A stretch of DNA of 64,000 bases from Avena insularis (taxonomy: Eukaryota; Streptophyta; Magnoliopsida; Poales; Poaceae): the NCBI GenBank assembly GCA_023614405.1, contig CM042684.1, forward strand, positions 207,148,941-207,212,940. The letters run 5' to 3'. Numbering within the stretch: position 1 is the first letter of the stretch; each line of letters starts with the position of its first letter. The translations under genes were made by a program, and so were the position numbers. The notes under the pieces are model-generated. The model did not search any database and was not told the origin of the DNA. It saw only the letters and a program-made list of their open reading frames with translations. This document shows positions 21,901 through 34,422 of the stretch, piece by piece.

Positions 21901-24900
21901 TCCAGCGCTGCCCGATACCAATCACTGGCGTCAGCAAGCTTCGACCGCCGTGATGCATGCCATCGTCGCCCGGGAGGGGATAAGACCACCACCGCGACGC
22001 CCTTGCCCATCCTCATCCTCATTTCCTCTCTCTCACGCCAACTCTTCCTCTTTTCCCCTACAACCCAAAACCCTAGCTCTCCAGAGTTTGCTGTCCCCGC
22101 CGCCACATACCACCTTCAGACCACCCTAGGGCACTGTCGTGCTCGCCTCGGTCTCCTCATTCGTCTCTGACCAAGCTTACAAGCAAGCACACCATGAATC
22201 ATACAGAATCAAGATTAGCATCATGCCGGCCATCGCAGACATCACCATCGATTCTCCGTCTTCTGAGTTCCTCCAGCCTCAGCAACCCCTCCGCTTCAAT
22301 CCGGGTGAGCCAGCGGTGCTCAGGCACCATTTCAATATCTCCCGCTTGCCCTGGATCGATCTGCCATCGTAGCTCGCCGTCCACCGCTGCAGTAGCTAGC
22401 TTTTGACGTTCCTCTGGTGACTGTTTGCTAGCGACGCCGCCACTATTAGGTTCCCCGCGTCATGCAGCATCGAACCCGACCAACTGTGCTTACAAACTCG
22501 CCCTAGATCATCCCCGGTGACCACCAACTAGCGTTGGTGGTCATGCTGTCGTCACAACCACGTCGTGCTGGCATCATCCTCTATCCATGTTAGTGTGTGT
22601 GGACCCAGCCCTTGCTCATGTGACATGCCACATGGTATAGACCCCAGTCAGTGGCTAAGGATAGAACCAGTTTGGTATAAAAACTCTAACCCGCATATAT
22701 GTGTCATGTTGATGTCAGCCTGACATATTAATAGGATTTAATAATTTAAAATTCAATTAGGAAAAGAATAAAACTTGTAATTCAATATCTTTTATTTTAT
22801 AATTCATAAAAATATATATTATATATCAAAATGTTCAGAAAAATAGATTCTATAATTTAAACCTATTATTATGCTAATATTTTCCAACTTAAATGAAATA
22901 GTTATTATTAGTAGTAAATATTCTATTAAGGATAAACTTTTAAAAAGCGTATATTATTATTTAAAATTCATAAAAATTAGTATAATATATCAAAATTCTT
23001 AGAAAAACAAAATACACATTTACAAACTTATTTCATACACTTTTTGTGTCACTTAACTAAATATTATTATTTATTAAGTGTTTATAAAGTGATAAAACTT
23101 ATAAAAATCATATCTTATTATTTCAAAATCTAAAAAATATATATAATATACCAAAATTATTGCAAAAAGAAAGTATACACACTAAAAATATGACCTTACA
23201 AGCTTGAGGTAAAATTAAGTGTAATTTTTTAATAAATCCTATTTAAAACCATTTTCTTTTATTTTCGTGCATTATAAATATAGGAATCCTTACTTTGCCT
23301 TTGGCATTATTTTTTTAAAGCCTAAAAATGAAATAACAAGTTCAAATGATGTTTAAGTAAAGTCAAGATAGGTCCAACTATTTTAAAATGTAGTTCCTAC
23401 AACTACCATTCAAAGTAATTAAATTTTTGCTTCTTAAACAGATTTTATCAATTATAAAATCATTAACAAAGAGTATATTGTTTGTCTAGAGGGTTCTCCT
23501 CATTTATAAAATCATCAAAATATTAGTACTAATTATTTTACATGTTTAGGAATCCACTCAAAAATCTAAACAAAGCTTTTAATTCTAACCACTAATTCTA
23601 AAGATAGGTAAGTGATTCTATTTACCTATAATTTTATTAAACACCACCCCATAAAAGCAATAACACTTATCTTCTACCTTCATAAATACATTAAAAAGTG
23701 GATCACATATAATATAATGCCATATCCAAAACATAAAGCTTTCTACTACAAGTTTGGTGATCAATCAAAGTTCATAATGATTCCCTCTATTTCAAAATAT
23801 CAAATAACACTACTCAAGCAAAAGTAATAATACTTTTGTTTCACCATCATGAAGTTATATAAAGTGTCCTCTCATATTACAAAATATATAAGTCTCCACT
23901 TGCTAGTGGAATAGCTATTCAAATATGGAAATTGTTTTCTTCTTTAATACTCATAACTAGCTTTAAGTTTAAATGCTTTTCATTTGTAAAAATAACCTTT
24001 CCTCAAAAGTTATTCTTTTAAGAAATATTCAAAGTAATCCTTAAGCATTTCTATAAAGGCTCTAATTGATTAATACTCTTCCTTAAGAAATCTTTTAGAT
24101 ACCATGTCCCATTTGAGTGCTTTAATATTGTATGCTACTTGTTGTATTTACACATTGTTTCACACACGCTCACAAGCCTTAATAAGAAGAACAAGTGTGA
24201 AGCTGGGATAAAAGTGAAACACATTATAAAGAAACCATCTCCAGTTTCTGAACCCTAGATCAGATACGATTATTCTAGCGATTCGCGTTTATCAAACTGC
24301 ATTACATTACTTATGCATAATTGCATATTGCTTCTTTAAAAATTAGTCCTTAGCGGACCAATAATGCTGATTTTAGATTTTGATCTTCTATTGTCTCAAA
24401 GACCGTGAGTGCATAATCTTGCAATCATAAAAGGCAAGTTCACACTTGCTCATGTCCTTTGGTTATTTTCTATCAAATGCTTATAACTCAAATGTTGTCA
24501 TCACCTGCATTTCAAAAAGGTCCAAAAACACTATTTTAATAATAATATGATTATGGATTATTTACCAAATGGTAATAATCTACTGATACAGTTCTATTGG
24601 TAAAGGAACATAATATCTAGGACTTAACAACCAATGTCGCTAGCGATTCTAGCACCATATATTACACGTTAACCATGAGATCTTGAATGGGATGGAGAAG
24701 TCAGTTGGATCTTCTTCCTTTCGCATGGACGGATGACCTTATCATGAAGCTGTAGATTTCTCATGGAGAATCCAGCACATGGGTGGGACCCCTCAGTGCC
24801 CCGCGATATTGGTGTCTAGATTATCTATGCATAGCTGTCTTGGTGGAGGTTCACCATAGCTAATGGTGGTTGCCAGGCAGATCTTCTTACAGAGTCTTCG

Positions 24901-25828
24901 AGAGGCTACCCAGACTGTACTCGTGGTAAACCTCTTAGGGGATCGTGTCTTCATGCTGGGTCACGGAGAAGGGCAGCGATTGGCTTGGATCATCTACTAG
25001 GCCCCACATCAAGGAATTGTGGACGGGAATAAGCTGCCCAGTTGTGCAACAAGGATTTGGTATCTCATTGGTAAAGTAACGCTCCTCTGTAGAGTGTAAG
25101 AACTATAACTTGTTACTCCCTATTCCGAGAAGGAGCTACGAACGCGGCAAGAAAGGAACTCCACAAAAGTTCTGGTAAACCTATGAAGGCTAACGGACAT
25201 AGTTTTTAGAATAAAAGCAACATTTGAAGAAATGTTTACAAAAACCTGCATTGCCTACGACCTTTGGTCTGTGGCTGTAGATTGTGAATCCAACACTCCT
25301 TTTTAGTGAACTTGCTGAGTACACTCGTACTCAACTGTACCTTCTTAAGCCTTGCTAGGTTCTAAGCCATTGAAGACAACATTAACACCAACTCATCCTC
25401 AACAAATCATCATAGAAAGTTCAAGTTCTTCAATGAAGTCAATGGAGTCAACATATACATCAGCAGAAGTGAAGACGAAGTCTCTGATTAGATAGGAGTA
25501 CAATCTCTAGCCCTAGAACCCGCTTCTGTAGAGCATTGCAATAGCAGCACTACAAGCTAGATAGTTTACATACTAGAGTTATTAGCAAGATAGTTGTAAG
25601 TTATTATTCTGGTTCTTCTTTGTAAGAAGTGTTTTCTTCCTCTTTAACCTAGAGTGTTCTATGGATCTTTTGTAAAGAGTGGAGTTGTAATCTATAGTCA
25701 TGTCTTGGACCTGTTGCGTTTCTGTTGTACCACTCTAAGGGATGTAATACTAGTGAACGGTGTTTCATTGGTGTTATGTCAATGACTATAGTGTACTACA
25801 TCATGTAGTGGTATGCTTGGTCATCGCA
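18983..25828 (+). mobile_element. Large LTR-like element (probable solo LTR), no coding capacity
   Basis: The 6846 bp segment begins TGTAACATCCC and ends TCATCGCA, so it has TG...CA termini. The five-base duplication AAAAG flanks it (18978-18982 and 25829-25833). Removing it rejoins one GC-rich sequence. It has a GC-rich promoter-like zone at about 21660-22570 between AT-rich stretches, and no protein similarity. I saw no second copy of its start inside it, which favours a solo LTR of a long-LTR family over a complete element. The strand is inferred from the position of the GC-rich zone and is weak. Confidence 0.6.
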
Positions 25829-25833
25829 AAAAG
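25829..25833. repeat. Target-site duplication AAAAG, right copy
   Basis: Follows the terminal CA of the LTR-like element and matches 18978-18982. Confidence 0.75.
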
Positions 25834-26300
25834 GCTCGCACCGGTAGCACCCCTCCATGGCCCAAGGTCGGAGCACGCCCCTCAAACCCCCTCCGAGTGC
25901 TGGAGTAAGCGAGATGGCTTGCACTCCCAGGCCCTATTGCCACGGGGGCTAGTGGGACACCTCCTGGGGAGGGCTCACGGGGGGCTACCCCCGCCCAGCT
26001 CAGTTGAATCAAAGACACCGCACCTACTACCGGAAAGCCTTCCTAGTTGCGGAACCACCCTCGTAGAGGTCTTTCCTCTGGGGCTACACAGGGCATGGCC
26101 CAGCGGAGTCAGGAAGGCCCTCACGGACCTCGTGGACAGCACAAGCAAGCGACGCGAGTGTTTCTCCCTTGCTGTTGTTGGGAGAAGCCTCGCATCAGCT
26201 GATGCCACTAGTTACACACGCGTGAAAAGAAGGTGATGAAAATGAGGGTTCGCTAAAGAGTGTTCATTACAGTCTTGCCGAAAAACAAAAGACTAGCAAA
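25834..26300. other. GC-rich repeat remnant, right half
   Basis: Continuation of 18711-18982. It has open frames on both strands because of its high GC content, but none resembles a known protein. It is probably non-coding retroelement sequence. Confidence 0.4.
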
Positions 26301-26383
26301 CACTGTGACCTAGCACCCACATAGATAAAGGGTCGACAGTCCCGTTGACACTATGGCAACTCATCTAGAGGCTCCACCCCGAT

Positions 26384-26773
26384 CTACTTGAGGTGGCGCG
26401 GGTAGCCAACGTGGCACATTTCGAGGTTAAACACAGACACGAAGCAGACTCCGCTGGAGTAGCGAAACCGGAGCACCGAGCCTTGCTGGATGCCGTGCTC
26501 AGTAATAAAGCAATTGCAGCCGTCGGTAAGATATATCTCACCTGGCAAGAGGACATCCGCACTTACATCCCACCTCTCGTGACCTTCGGAGTTGCGCAGC
26601 AACATCTCTGGGGCTAGCTCGTCGGTGATCCTGAGCGCGAAGCACGAAGGAAGCCGCACCCTCGCGAACCAATCCAGGACCCTGAGGAGGATGACGAAAT
26701 CTATGACCCGCACAGGCTCGGGGTCGTCCTTGATCTTGATCACGACCGGTGGAGGTGGTGGGGAAGGAAGCAT
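26384..26773 (-). pseudogene. B3 DNA-binding domain exon
   Basis: The 129-residue frame looks like a plant B3 domain of the REM type. VRLPSCFALRITDEL corresponds to the first strand and DNA-contact loop. WDVSADVLLPGEIYLTDGCNCFI and EHGIQQGSVLRFRYS match the conserved W...GW..F...HGL..GD.LVFRY pattern, although the usual Trp is Cys here (DGCNCF). A Pro-rich stretch (SPPPPPVV) precedes it. It is separated from the related exon at 27279-27833 by a MITE and a short AT-rich stretch. B3 proteins are nuclear transcription factors. I infer one decayed two-domain gene because the upstream exon has a stop. Confidence 0.6.
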
Positions 26774-26783
26774 TGCAGGCTCC

Positions 26784-26800
26784 AGTAGTAGTAGTAGTAG
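26784..26800. repeat. (AGT)n microsatellite
   Basis: About five to six AGT units just upstream (minus-strand sense) of the B3 exon. Confidence 0.75.
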
Positions 26801-26884
26801 TCACATTGAATATACTTAGGGCTTGACGCATAAACATCACAAACGGTCGCCAAAAGATCAAACGGCAAACTTAAAGATAACTTA

Positions 26885-27278
26885 GGGCTTCTTTGGATAA
26901 CAGGATTTAAAAACACGGGAATTTGACTCGGTCACAGGTACAAAACAATGGATTGCAAAACAGAGGAAATAGCTTTCTTTGGATCACAGAATTTCAAAAC
27001 ACAGAATAATAGGGTCGTAGGTACAAAATAGAGGACATCTGCTGGCTTAAATTCATTTCAATGAAACACAATAAACGCGGAGGAAAATTGCCTCAATCCT
27101 ACGCGAATGAGTGTAAAAAAGTGTGTTGAAATTCCTATGCGATTGGGGTGTAGAAATGCAATCCATATGAATTTTGGAGGTATGATTCCTTTCATCCAAA
27201 GGGCTTCCTTATGAAAAAATTCCTATGGGTCGAATTCCTCCAAAGTTCCTTTGAAAATCCTTCGATCCAAATTTGCAC
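26885..27278. mobile_element. Tourist-like (PIF/Harbinger) MITE
   Basis: The 394 bp element is flanked by TTA (26882-26884 and 27279-27281), the target size and sequence of the PIF/Harbinger group. The left end GGGCTTCTTTGGAT...AGGATTT and the inverted right end AAATCCTTCGATCCAAATTTGCAC form imperfect terminal inverted repeats. It has no coding sequence and lies between the two B3-locus exons. Confidence 0.6.
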
Positions 27279-27833
27279 TTAATCAAGATGTGCATGCTCA
27301 CGACAGACGAACACCTTCCGGCAGGAGGTGATGTGGTCGTAGATTTTCATCTTGAACCCGTCTGCGGTGACCTTGAACATAAGGTAGTCACTCTACTTCA
27401 ACTCATGGAAAGCAGCAAAGGTAGAGCACTCTTTGTCCGGGACGATCTGGTCTTTGTTGCGGTTGGCATGGACAAACCGCTCGCATTCCTCGCATGCTTG
27501 GACCACCACTAGTTGTGGATAGGGGCGTCCCTTCAAGTAAGGCTTGAAGTAAGTCAGGATGATAAGCATATACAAGTCATGCTGGACTAACTGGATGTAG
27601 AAGCGCCTAGGACGATGCGCCATGGCATGGTGTCCAACCGACCTAGGGCGTCTTCTTGGTTTGGCAGAACTAACAACCGACCTGGCAGCACTTGCCCTTG
27701 CCAAGGGCTCCACTCTCTTGCTTGGTAGCTTCAACTCCCTTGGTATGATGGGGAGAGCATCTTCATAGCCACCTGGAGCTAGAGTAGTCTGGTCAAGAAT
27801 GTAGTTTAAGTTTGGAATTACAACTGGGTCGTC
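27279..27833 (-). pseudogene. Upstream exon of the B3-type gene
   Basis: The minus strand carries a plausible splice acceptor (TGTAG before GACGACCCAGTT at 27833) and an open frame. A basic linker is followed by FYIQLVQHDLYMLI and a region ending SDYLMFKVTADGFKMKIYDH, a pattern I associate with cereal B3-like proteins. A TAG just after FHELK interrupts it. The frame ends at a TAA that coincides with the MITE target site. It is probably the first B3-like domain of the locus whose second domain is at 26384-26773. Confidence 0.55.
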
Positions 27834-27859
27834 CTACATGAAAATTACCATTACGTCAG

Positions 27860-28450
27860 TCCTTTGAAATTACCAAAACACCACAATGCATTGTATAAAT
27901 TGACTAAAGATCACAATGATTCATTGCACCATTAAAATTACCTAAACAACACAAGGTATCGTGTAAATTAAATTGCCTACACAGCACAATGCATCATCAG
28001 AATGACCAAACTCGATGGGTCCTCAAAACTATGTGAACAGCTCTAGAAGGCATAACATTTAATTAGATTGATTAAACAGCACAATGCATAATCCGAATGG
28101 CTAAACCAGCACAATGCATTATCTGGATAGACAAAAAACCATATATGCAGTGCATCATCAAAAATACCAAAACAGCACAAGGTATCATGTAATTAAATTT
28201 AATAAACACTATCTGCACAATCAAAATTACCTAAACTGATGGGTGATTGAAATAATCTGAATAGCCAGAAGGCATATCATTTAATCCTAAACAGCAGAAC
28301 ACAGATCAAAATGGATGAAACAACATAGTGAGGAGACAGGACACAATGCATCATAAAAAAACCAAAACAGCACAACGCGTCATGGAAAATTCCTAAACGG
28401 CACAATGCATCATCTAAGTACCAAAATAGAACCCTGCATCATCGTCATCA
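27860..28450. repeat. Degenerate minisatellite around CAGCACAATGCATCAT
   Basis: About a dozen degenerate copies of a 30-45 bp unit containing ACAGCACAATGCATCATC followed by A-rich spacer (AAAATTACCTAAA-like). Copies differ by substitutions and deletions. The array lies just outside the splice acceptor of the B3-locus exon, so it may occupy an intron. Confidence 0.6.
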
Positions 28451-28485
28451 AGAATATTCCATAACTAAGCAGAATAGCACAAAAG

Positions 28486-28546
28486 ACAAATATAGATACA
28501 TTCGTATCTAGGCAAAGTCAAGTTAGTTATTTCTGGATGGAGGGAG
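28486..28546. mobile_element. Partial Stowaway MITE
   Basis: It ends GGATGGAGGGAG followed by TA, the terminus and target of Stowaway (Tc1/mariner) MITEs. The other terminus is not recognisable, so this is a truncated copy. Confidence 0.55.
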
Positions 28547-28548
28547 TA

Positions 28549-29455
28549 TAAAGAACAGCACAAAATACAATTATCAAGAATATGACATACAACTAAGCAG
28601 TTCAATAAAGGACATGTAGTACACGTTGCAAAAATCTGATTAGATGCACGTCGGATTTGGGTTAAAGCCCCAATCCTCCAGATCTAACCTCGTTGCAGTT
28701 GGGTGGGCGTAAACTTGCACAGGGGTTGATGGGTTGAGCAGATGAACAACGCGCCACTAACGAAGAACCAACCACATACACCGAAGAAGCACAGACAATT
28801 GCTGATGAAGGGGGGCCACCGATAGGGGTTTCACCGTGTACACTCTGAAATTTGGCACATTAGGAATGAGAGTCCAACCTGCAGACGAAAAGGATGCGTC
28901 CGCCACCGCACGAGCATTCGGTCCCAACACACGCGGCGCTAGAGGCTTGGACGATCGCTTGGCGGGCGATGAGGGTATTGGCGTGACCAGACGAAACCCT
29001 AAGGGTGACGGACGCCTCACCTTGGGCATGACCCGCACACACACGAAAGGCGAAGGACGCTTTAGAGAGGGCGATGAGGCCATCGGAATCGAACAAGCCA
29101 CCTATAGCTCCGAAGTAGAGCTTGATGAGGACCCCAGCTCAAATACAGACAAAGGTTTTGGCATTGGTTTCATCGAGGCAACGGCTGGGTTAACGACTGA
29201 GAGTTGTGAGGTGAGTGTGGGAATGTGATAGCGAGAGAGGGAATGGTGGGGGAGGAGTTAGAGAATGGGAGTGGGTAACGCTCTATCCGCTTTAGTAGTA
29301 CCGTACTACAAAAAACTACATTTAACATATCATCACTTTTTGACGAACTAGTTCATTTCTTTGAACCGACTAAAATAGTGGGTACCCTTTAGGTTTCAAA
29401 CTTCCATCTGGTACCTGTTTTGATAGTAGTAAGTATAGTATAATACTTTGTATTA
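28549..29455. other. No confident feature
   Basis: The stretch at 28800-29230 is GC-rich with overlapping open frames on both strands. It could be a first exon and promoter of the B3-type locus, which would read leftward, but I found no conserved protein motif. The remainder is AT-rich and featureless. Confidence 0.4.
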
Positions 29456-29711
29456 CCCTCCATCCCAAAATATAAGGCGCCTAAGGATTAGTCAAAAGTC
29501 AACATTTTTTATGTTTGACCATGATTATACACAAAAAATATAAAAATTTATAATACTAAATAAATATTAATAGATTCACCATAAAGTATATTTTCTTAAT
29601 ATGTCCATTCAATATTGTAGATGTAGATATTTTTTTCTAAATATTTGGTTAAAGTTAGTAAGGTTTGACTTTTGACCAATCCTTAGACACCTTATATTTT
29701 GGGACGGGGAG
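29456..29711. mobile_element. Stowaway MITE
   Basis: The 256 bp element has terminal inverted repeats: CCCTCCATCCCAAAATATAAG on the left, and CTTATATTTTGGGACGGGGAG on the right. TA dinucleotides flank it. The internal sequence is AT-rich, with matching GTCAAAAGTCAA and TTGACTTTTGAC segments that extend the hairpin. No coding capacity. Confidence 0.85.
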
Positions 29712-29713
29712 TA

Positions 29714-30529
29714 GTATAAAACATTTTTTAGATAGAGGAAATTGCACGATCCACCATCTTTTCATCGCACGTTTGCACAAAACACTTGGCGGACGTCATT
29801 TTTGCACATTTTAACAGGTTTTTGCCTAATATGCACAAATTTGTCTAGTTAGTCCTATAATGACTGATTTAACCTCATTGGTAGCAAGACTGATAAGTGG
29901 TCCCAGAATGCCATTGCTCCCATTCACACACAAAGATTTGAATGATGCTAAAAACTGGATACTATATTTATCACCCACAATACTTTTTGGATGCATGTAG
30001 CTGGTATGTAAGAGACTTATTTCATATGAAACATCAATGTTTACATAAAGGTACCAACATATCAGTCCATCGCACATTGAATTTGTGTAGGGTTTATTTG
30101 GTCGTAATAAACTTATTTTTGAACATAACTTGTTTGTACATCAGATTTGATGTTTCATTCACATATCCAAATGTCCATCGAAGAGTTTCTTTTAAAGTGT
30201 CGGATGAACGATATATGTCTGTTTATTACACCTCACACAAAAAAACCCCGATTTATCATAAACTTTAAGCAGATTATTATTTTCCCGGGATTTATTTTCC
30301 TGAGAGAAAGCACGGTGAATATGCCTCGGAATGCCATAATCCCAGTTTCCAGACAAAGTTTATACATGTATCACTTACGATTATGAACTTTTTTGAGTTC
30401 TCAAGGTTTCCTAGCAAACTTCACATTATTAAACTAATTTAAGCTGATTTATCAATGTTAGATAAAATTAGAACTATGAGTAGGTAGTAGATTGCTCTTA
30501 AAGTTATACAACTGTCTTTAGAAGGTACC
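29714..30529. other. AT-rich intergenic sequence, nothing recognised
   Basis: Only short random open frames were seen. Confidence 0.5.
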
Positions 30530-31910
30530 TGATGACCCACAAGTATACGGGGTGTATCGCAGTATTTTCGAGGGAAGTGAAACCCAATTTATTGATTCGA
30601 CACAAAGGGAGCCAAAGAATATTTATCAGCCTTAACAACTGAGTTGTCAATTCAGCTGCACCTGGAAACAATCTTGCTCACAGTAGTTTATCAGTAGCAA
30701 CAGTTTTGTAGCAGGAATAGTAAAGTAACAGCAGTAGTAAAGCAAAGACAGTAGTAACAATAGCGAACAAAGGATTCGAAAAGCGGTAGGCATAGGGATG
30801 GATGGACGGGCGTTGCATCGACAAGACAATCCACATAGCAATCAGAACTTAGGGAAATTGCAGATAAATAAGATAAAGCATCCAAGTACTAGACAATCCT
30901 AGGCATGTGTTCCATATATAGTCATACGTGCTCGCAATGAGAACTTGCACAACATCTTTTGTCCTGCCAGCGTTGGTGGGGCCTCTAGGGAACTACTGGC
31001 AATTAAGGTGCTCCTTTTAATAGAGCACCGGAGCAAAGCATTAACACTCCGTGAACACATGTGATCCTCACATCAAAGCCATTCCCTTACGGTTATCCCG
31101 ATTTCTGTCACTTCGGGGCCATAGGTTCCGGACAACAACGTGTGTATATAACTTGCAGATAAGACCAGAAACAATACTATCATAATGAATCAATAACATG
31201 TTCAGATCTAAAATCATAGCACTCGGGCCCTAGTGAAAAGCATTAAGCACAACAAGTCGGAACAAAGTCATAAAGCACTAATAAAAGATACTAGGCACCA
31301 TGCCCTAACAATCTGATGCCATTACATGAACGATCTCATCCAATCCCTACCATCCCCATAGCCTACAGCGGGGGATTACTCACCCATAGATTGGGGAAAC
31401 ATGGATGGTCAATGGAGAAGCGATGGTGATGATGATGGCGATGATCTCCTCCAATTCCCCGTCCCGGTAGGGTGCCAGAACGGAGTTTCTGGTGCTGTTT
31501 CGTGGAATCTGGTGATGGCGGCGGAGCGGAACTCCTTCTGGAAAAACGTCGAACCCCCCGAAGTTTTTAGGTCAGAAGGCTCCTTATAGGCGAAGAGAGA
31601 GACCGAGGGGGTGCCTGGGGGGCCCACACCACCGGGCGCGTGGCTCGCCTGGCTCGCGCCACTGTGTCGTGTGGCCACCCCTGGCTCTTCTCCGCCTCGT
31701 ATTCTGCTCTGAGTCTTCGGGTGAAATAGGATTTTTGGCATATTTTCCGGAATTTTTCCTGATAGTTGGTTTTCTGCATAAAAAGTAGACACCAAGGCAA
31801 TTCTGCTGAAAACAGCGTTAGGCCGCATTAGTTGTATCCAAATCACACAAGTATAGAGGAGAAACAATAGCAAAAGTGTTCGGGAAAGTAGATACGTTTT
31901 GGACGTATCA
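30530..31910 (-). repeat. Athila-type gypsy LTR (3' LTR)
   Basis: On the minus strand it starts TGATACGTCCAAAACGTATC at 31910 and ends TACTTGTGGGTCATCA at 30530, 1381 bp. These termini are typical of abundant Triticeae Athila-group LTRs. A polypurine tract lies just upstream, which makes this the 3' LTR of the minus-strand element. No second LTR is in the window. Confidence 0.78.
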
Positions 31911-31926
31911 ACTCCCCTCAAGCTTA
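31911..31926 (-). other. Polypurine tract of the Athila-type element
   Basis: The minus strand reads AAGCTTGAGGGGAGT immediately before the LTR. Confidence 0.75.
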
Positions 31927-34422
31927 GCTTATTGCTTGTCCTCAAGCAATTCAGTTGAAAACTGAGTGCGATAAAAGAACTTTCACGAACACATTTGCTT
32001 CATATGATGTAAATATTCTCAGCAATGTGATCAAATACTTGGACAATTCATAATAAAGAGTATGCAACTGAGTCTACTTAATAGTCATTGCAAGCTATGA
32101 AGAGATTCCAACTCAAGAATAATAAGTAGCATGAAGCACAAACATAAGCAACATTACAATGCTCATAAAAAGGTATGATAGAGTGGTATCTCGCTTGCCT
32201 TTGATTATGAATGCCAAGGCACCTCTAAAGTTCAAGTGATGACTAGAAGTAAAGATATCAAAGATACAAGCATCAAAGTCAAAACACAAATAATCAAGTA
32301 ATGGAACAAACACAAAGAATGACAACTATGCTATCAAGAAGGTGCTCAAAGAATATGTGGAGACTCAACAAGTAGAAGAAAAGGTTTTGAATAATTTGAA
32401 AGGCTTCCAAATGCTGAAAGTATGGTACTCGTTAGCTTTGAGCTCTCATTGCCCCTATCATAAGCATCTTTAATGTGGTTAAGGTGAAAGTGAGGTCCAA
32501 TCTAAGTTATATGCTTGACGGACTATAAACTGAAAATCCCAAGTCCCTTGAGTACGAGGGCCGCTCCTCATGCTACTCAACTTTAGTTACCGGTAAGTTC
32601 TTGTCATCGTAACTATGTGCGTATCATTGAGAACCGCCAACAGGGTACCCCTTGCCCGATGATACGGAAGAATCCCCATATCAAAATGGCAAGGCAACCA
32701 GACAATGAGTATCTCAGCAATCTTCTTATTTACCATGGGAAAATGGTGCTTTTTTCTCTCTTTCCTCTTTTCATAAATCTCTTTTTTTTTCTTTTTCTCA
32801 ATAGCTATCACTCTATTTTTATCTAAGAAGAATGCTTCATAGATATCATTATGGTTACGCTGTAGGTTTCCACCATGTCAGCATGGATTAGACCAGCGGC
32901 CCAGGAGTTTCTCTAACACACATACATAACTCCATGGACTTACAAGCTCCCCTTTTATTTCACACCGACGACATCCGCAAACAAAAGAGCAAGGTATCAA
33001 CTGGGTATATATTTACAAGTGTTGAAAGCATTCCCCGTGACAGCACGGTTTTGCTAATCCCCAGCCTATAATTTGCAAGCATATAACTTTCATGGAGAGT
33101 TCACAATGGTTCAGGTTTATTAAGTGCAGGAAATAAAGTGTGCCATCAAGTTCGTGAGAGCTTTACTAATTAGTTTTCCCATAACAAGCAAACATTTTAT
33201 TCGGAAGAAAACAAGGCATAATGAATATGCACGGGAGTAGCAAATGATGCTAATAGGTAGGTATGGTGGACACTTTGGCAATATTTGGTTTAAGGAGTTG
33301 GAAACATGAGTAAAACACTCAGTGGAAGTGAAGGCTAGCAATAGTAAGGGAGCGACAAACAAGAGAGGAATAGTTGTCATTATCATGCTTGCAGCAAAAC
33401 AGGACTACTCATGGCATGAAAATGATTCAAGATCCTCAAGGCAAAATAATTCATCAAGGCTTAACTGATTATCACAGTCGTGTGCATGCGTGAGCATGTG
33501 CCAAGTCAATTCAAATGAAACATTCAGAGGAGGATACCACGGTATCATACCAATTTATGAATAGAGCAATGCAAGCAAACATTCATAAGACATGCTACAA
33601 ACTATTAGCGAGCTGGAGCTAATCATAAGAAAGCAAGAACTACTAAGCGTCCAAAGAAAACATACACTCTACAGGAACAGGCTAAGCATGCCCACAGTGA
33701 TGAGTATATGTACAAAAATGAAAACAAATAGAGTTCGTTACCAGCCTCTTACCACGCCTCAAGTTGTCATTGATCCTCATTATTGCTCTTCACTTGTGTG
33801 GCTTGAATAATAATATGAAACCAATATCCACTGAGGACTGCCGAACCCTGTAGCAAACTCGCAAAAACCAAAGAAGAACAACAAATATTTTTGGTGTTTT
33901 CAATTTTTAAACAAGAACCAAAAGGGAAAAACAAACAAAGCAAAATCTTTTTGGGTTTTTTGAATAGTTCAAAACAAAGCAAAAAGGGAAAAACAAACCA
34001 AGGCAAAAGAAAAAGCAAACCAAAGAGAAACAACAAAAATATTTTTGGTCTTTTTGTGTTTTAGAAAGCAAAAGCAAAGAAGAACGAAAACTAAAAAGAG
34101 AATGAAAACATGAATATACAAAGTACCAACACAACATGATATGGAGATGAGTGCGGTGTCGGTGTACCTCCCCCCAAGCTTAGGCTTTTGGCCTAAGTGG
34201 GTATCAATCCCAAGTTGGCCAGGATGAAGTGTCACCCTGGTACGATGAAGAGGTCCCCTCATCCTGGTGCGAACTCGAGTACGTCCCTCCGTAATATGCG
34301 GAGTAATCATAGGAGGGTACATCCTCCTGGTGCTGCTCGTGGAAACCCAGCAAGCGAAGCTGCTCGTCCACCTCCTCCTTGCAGCGCGACCACGGTCTCC
34401 TGTGAACACTAAACAAAGCAGG
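31927..34422 (-). mobile_element. Athila-type element, 3' internal non-coding region
   Basis: About 2.5 kb between ORF1 and the polypurine tract without a credible coding frame. At 34165-34195 the minus strand reads GCCTAAGCTTGGGGGGAGG, a second polypurine-like tract. A stretch at 33890-34110 is A/G-rich on the plus strand. Athila-group elements often have long 3' non-coding regions. Confidence 0.65.

Noticed and set aside
21808..22406. Cluster of overlapping open frames at the GC-rich centre of the 6.8 kb element
   Set aside because: Frames occur on both strands with no domain or codon pattern; best seen as a promoter-like GC-rich LTR segment.
28757..29228. Candidate coding exon on either strand
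   Set aside because: Both strands are open, there is no recognisable motif, and no splice connection to the B3 exons could be shown.
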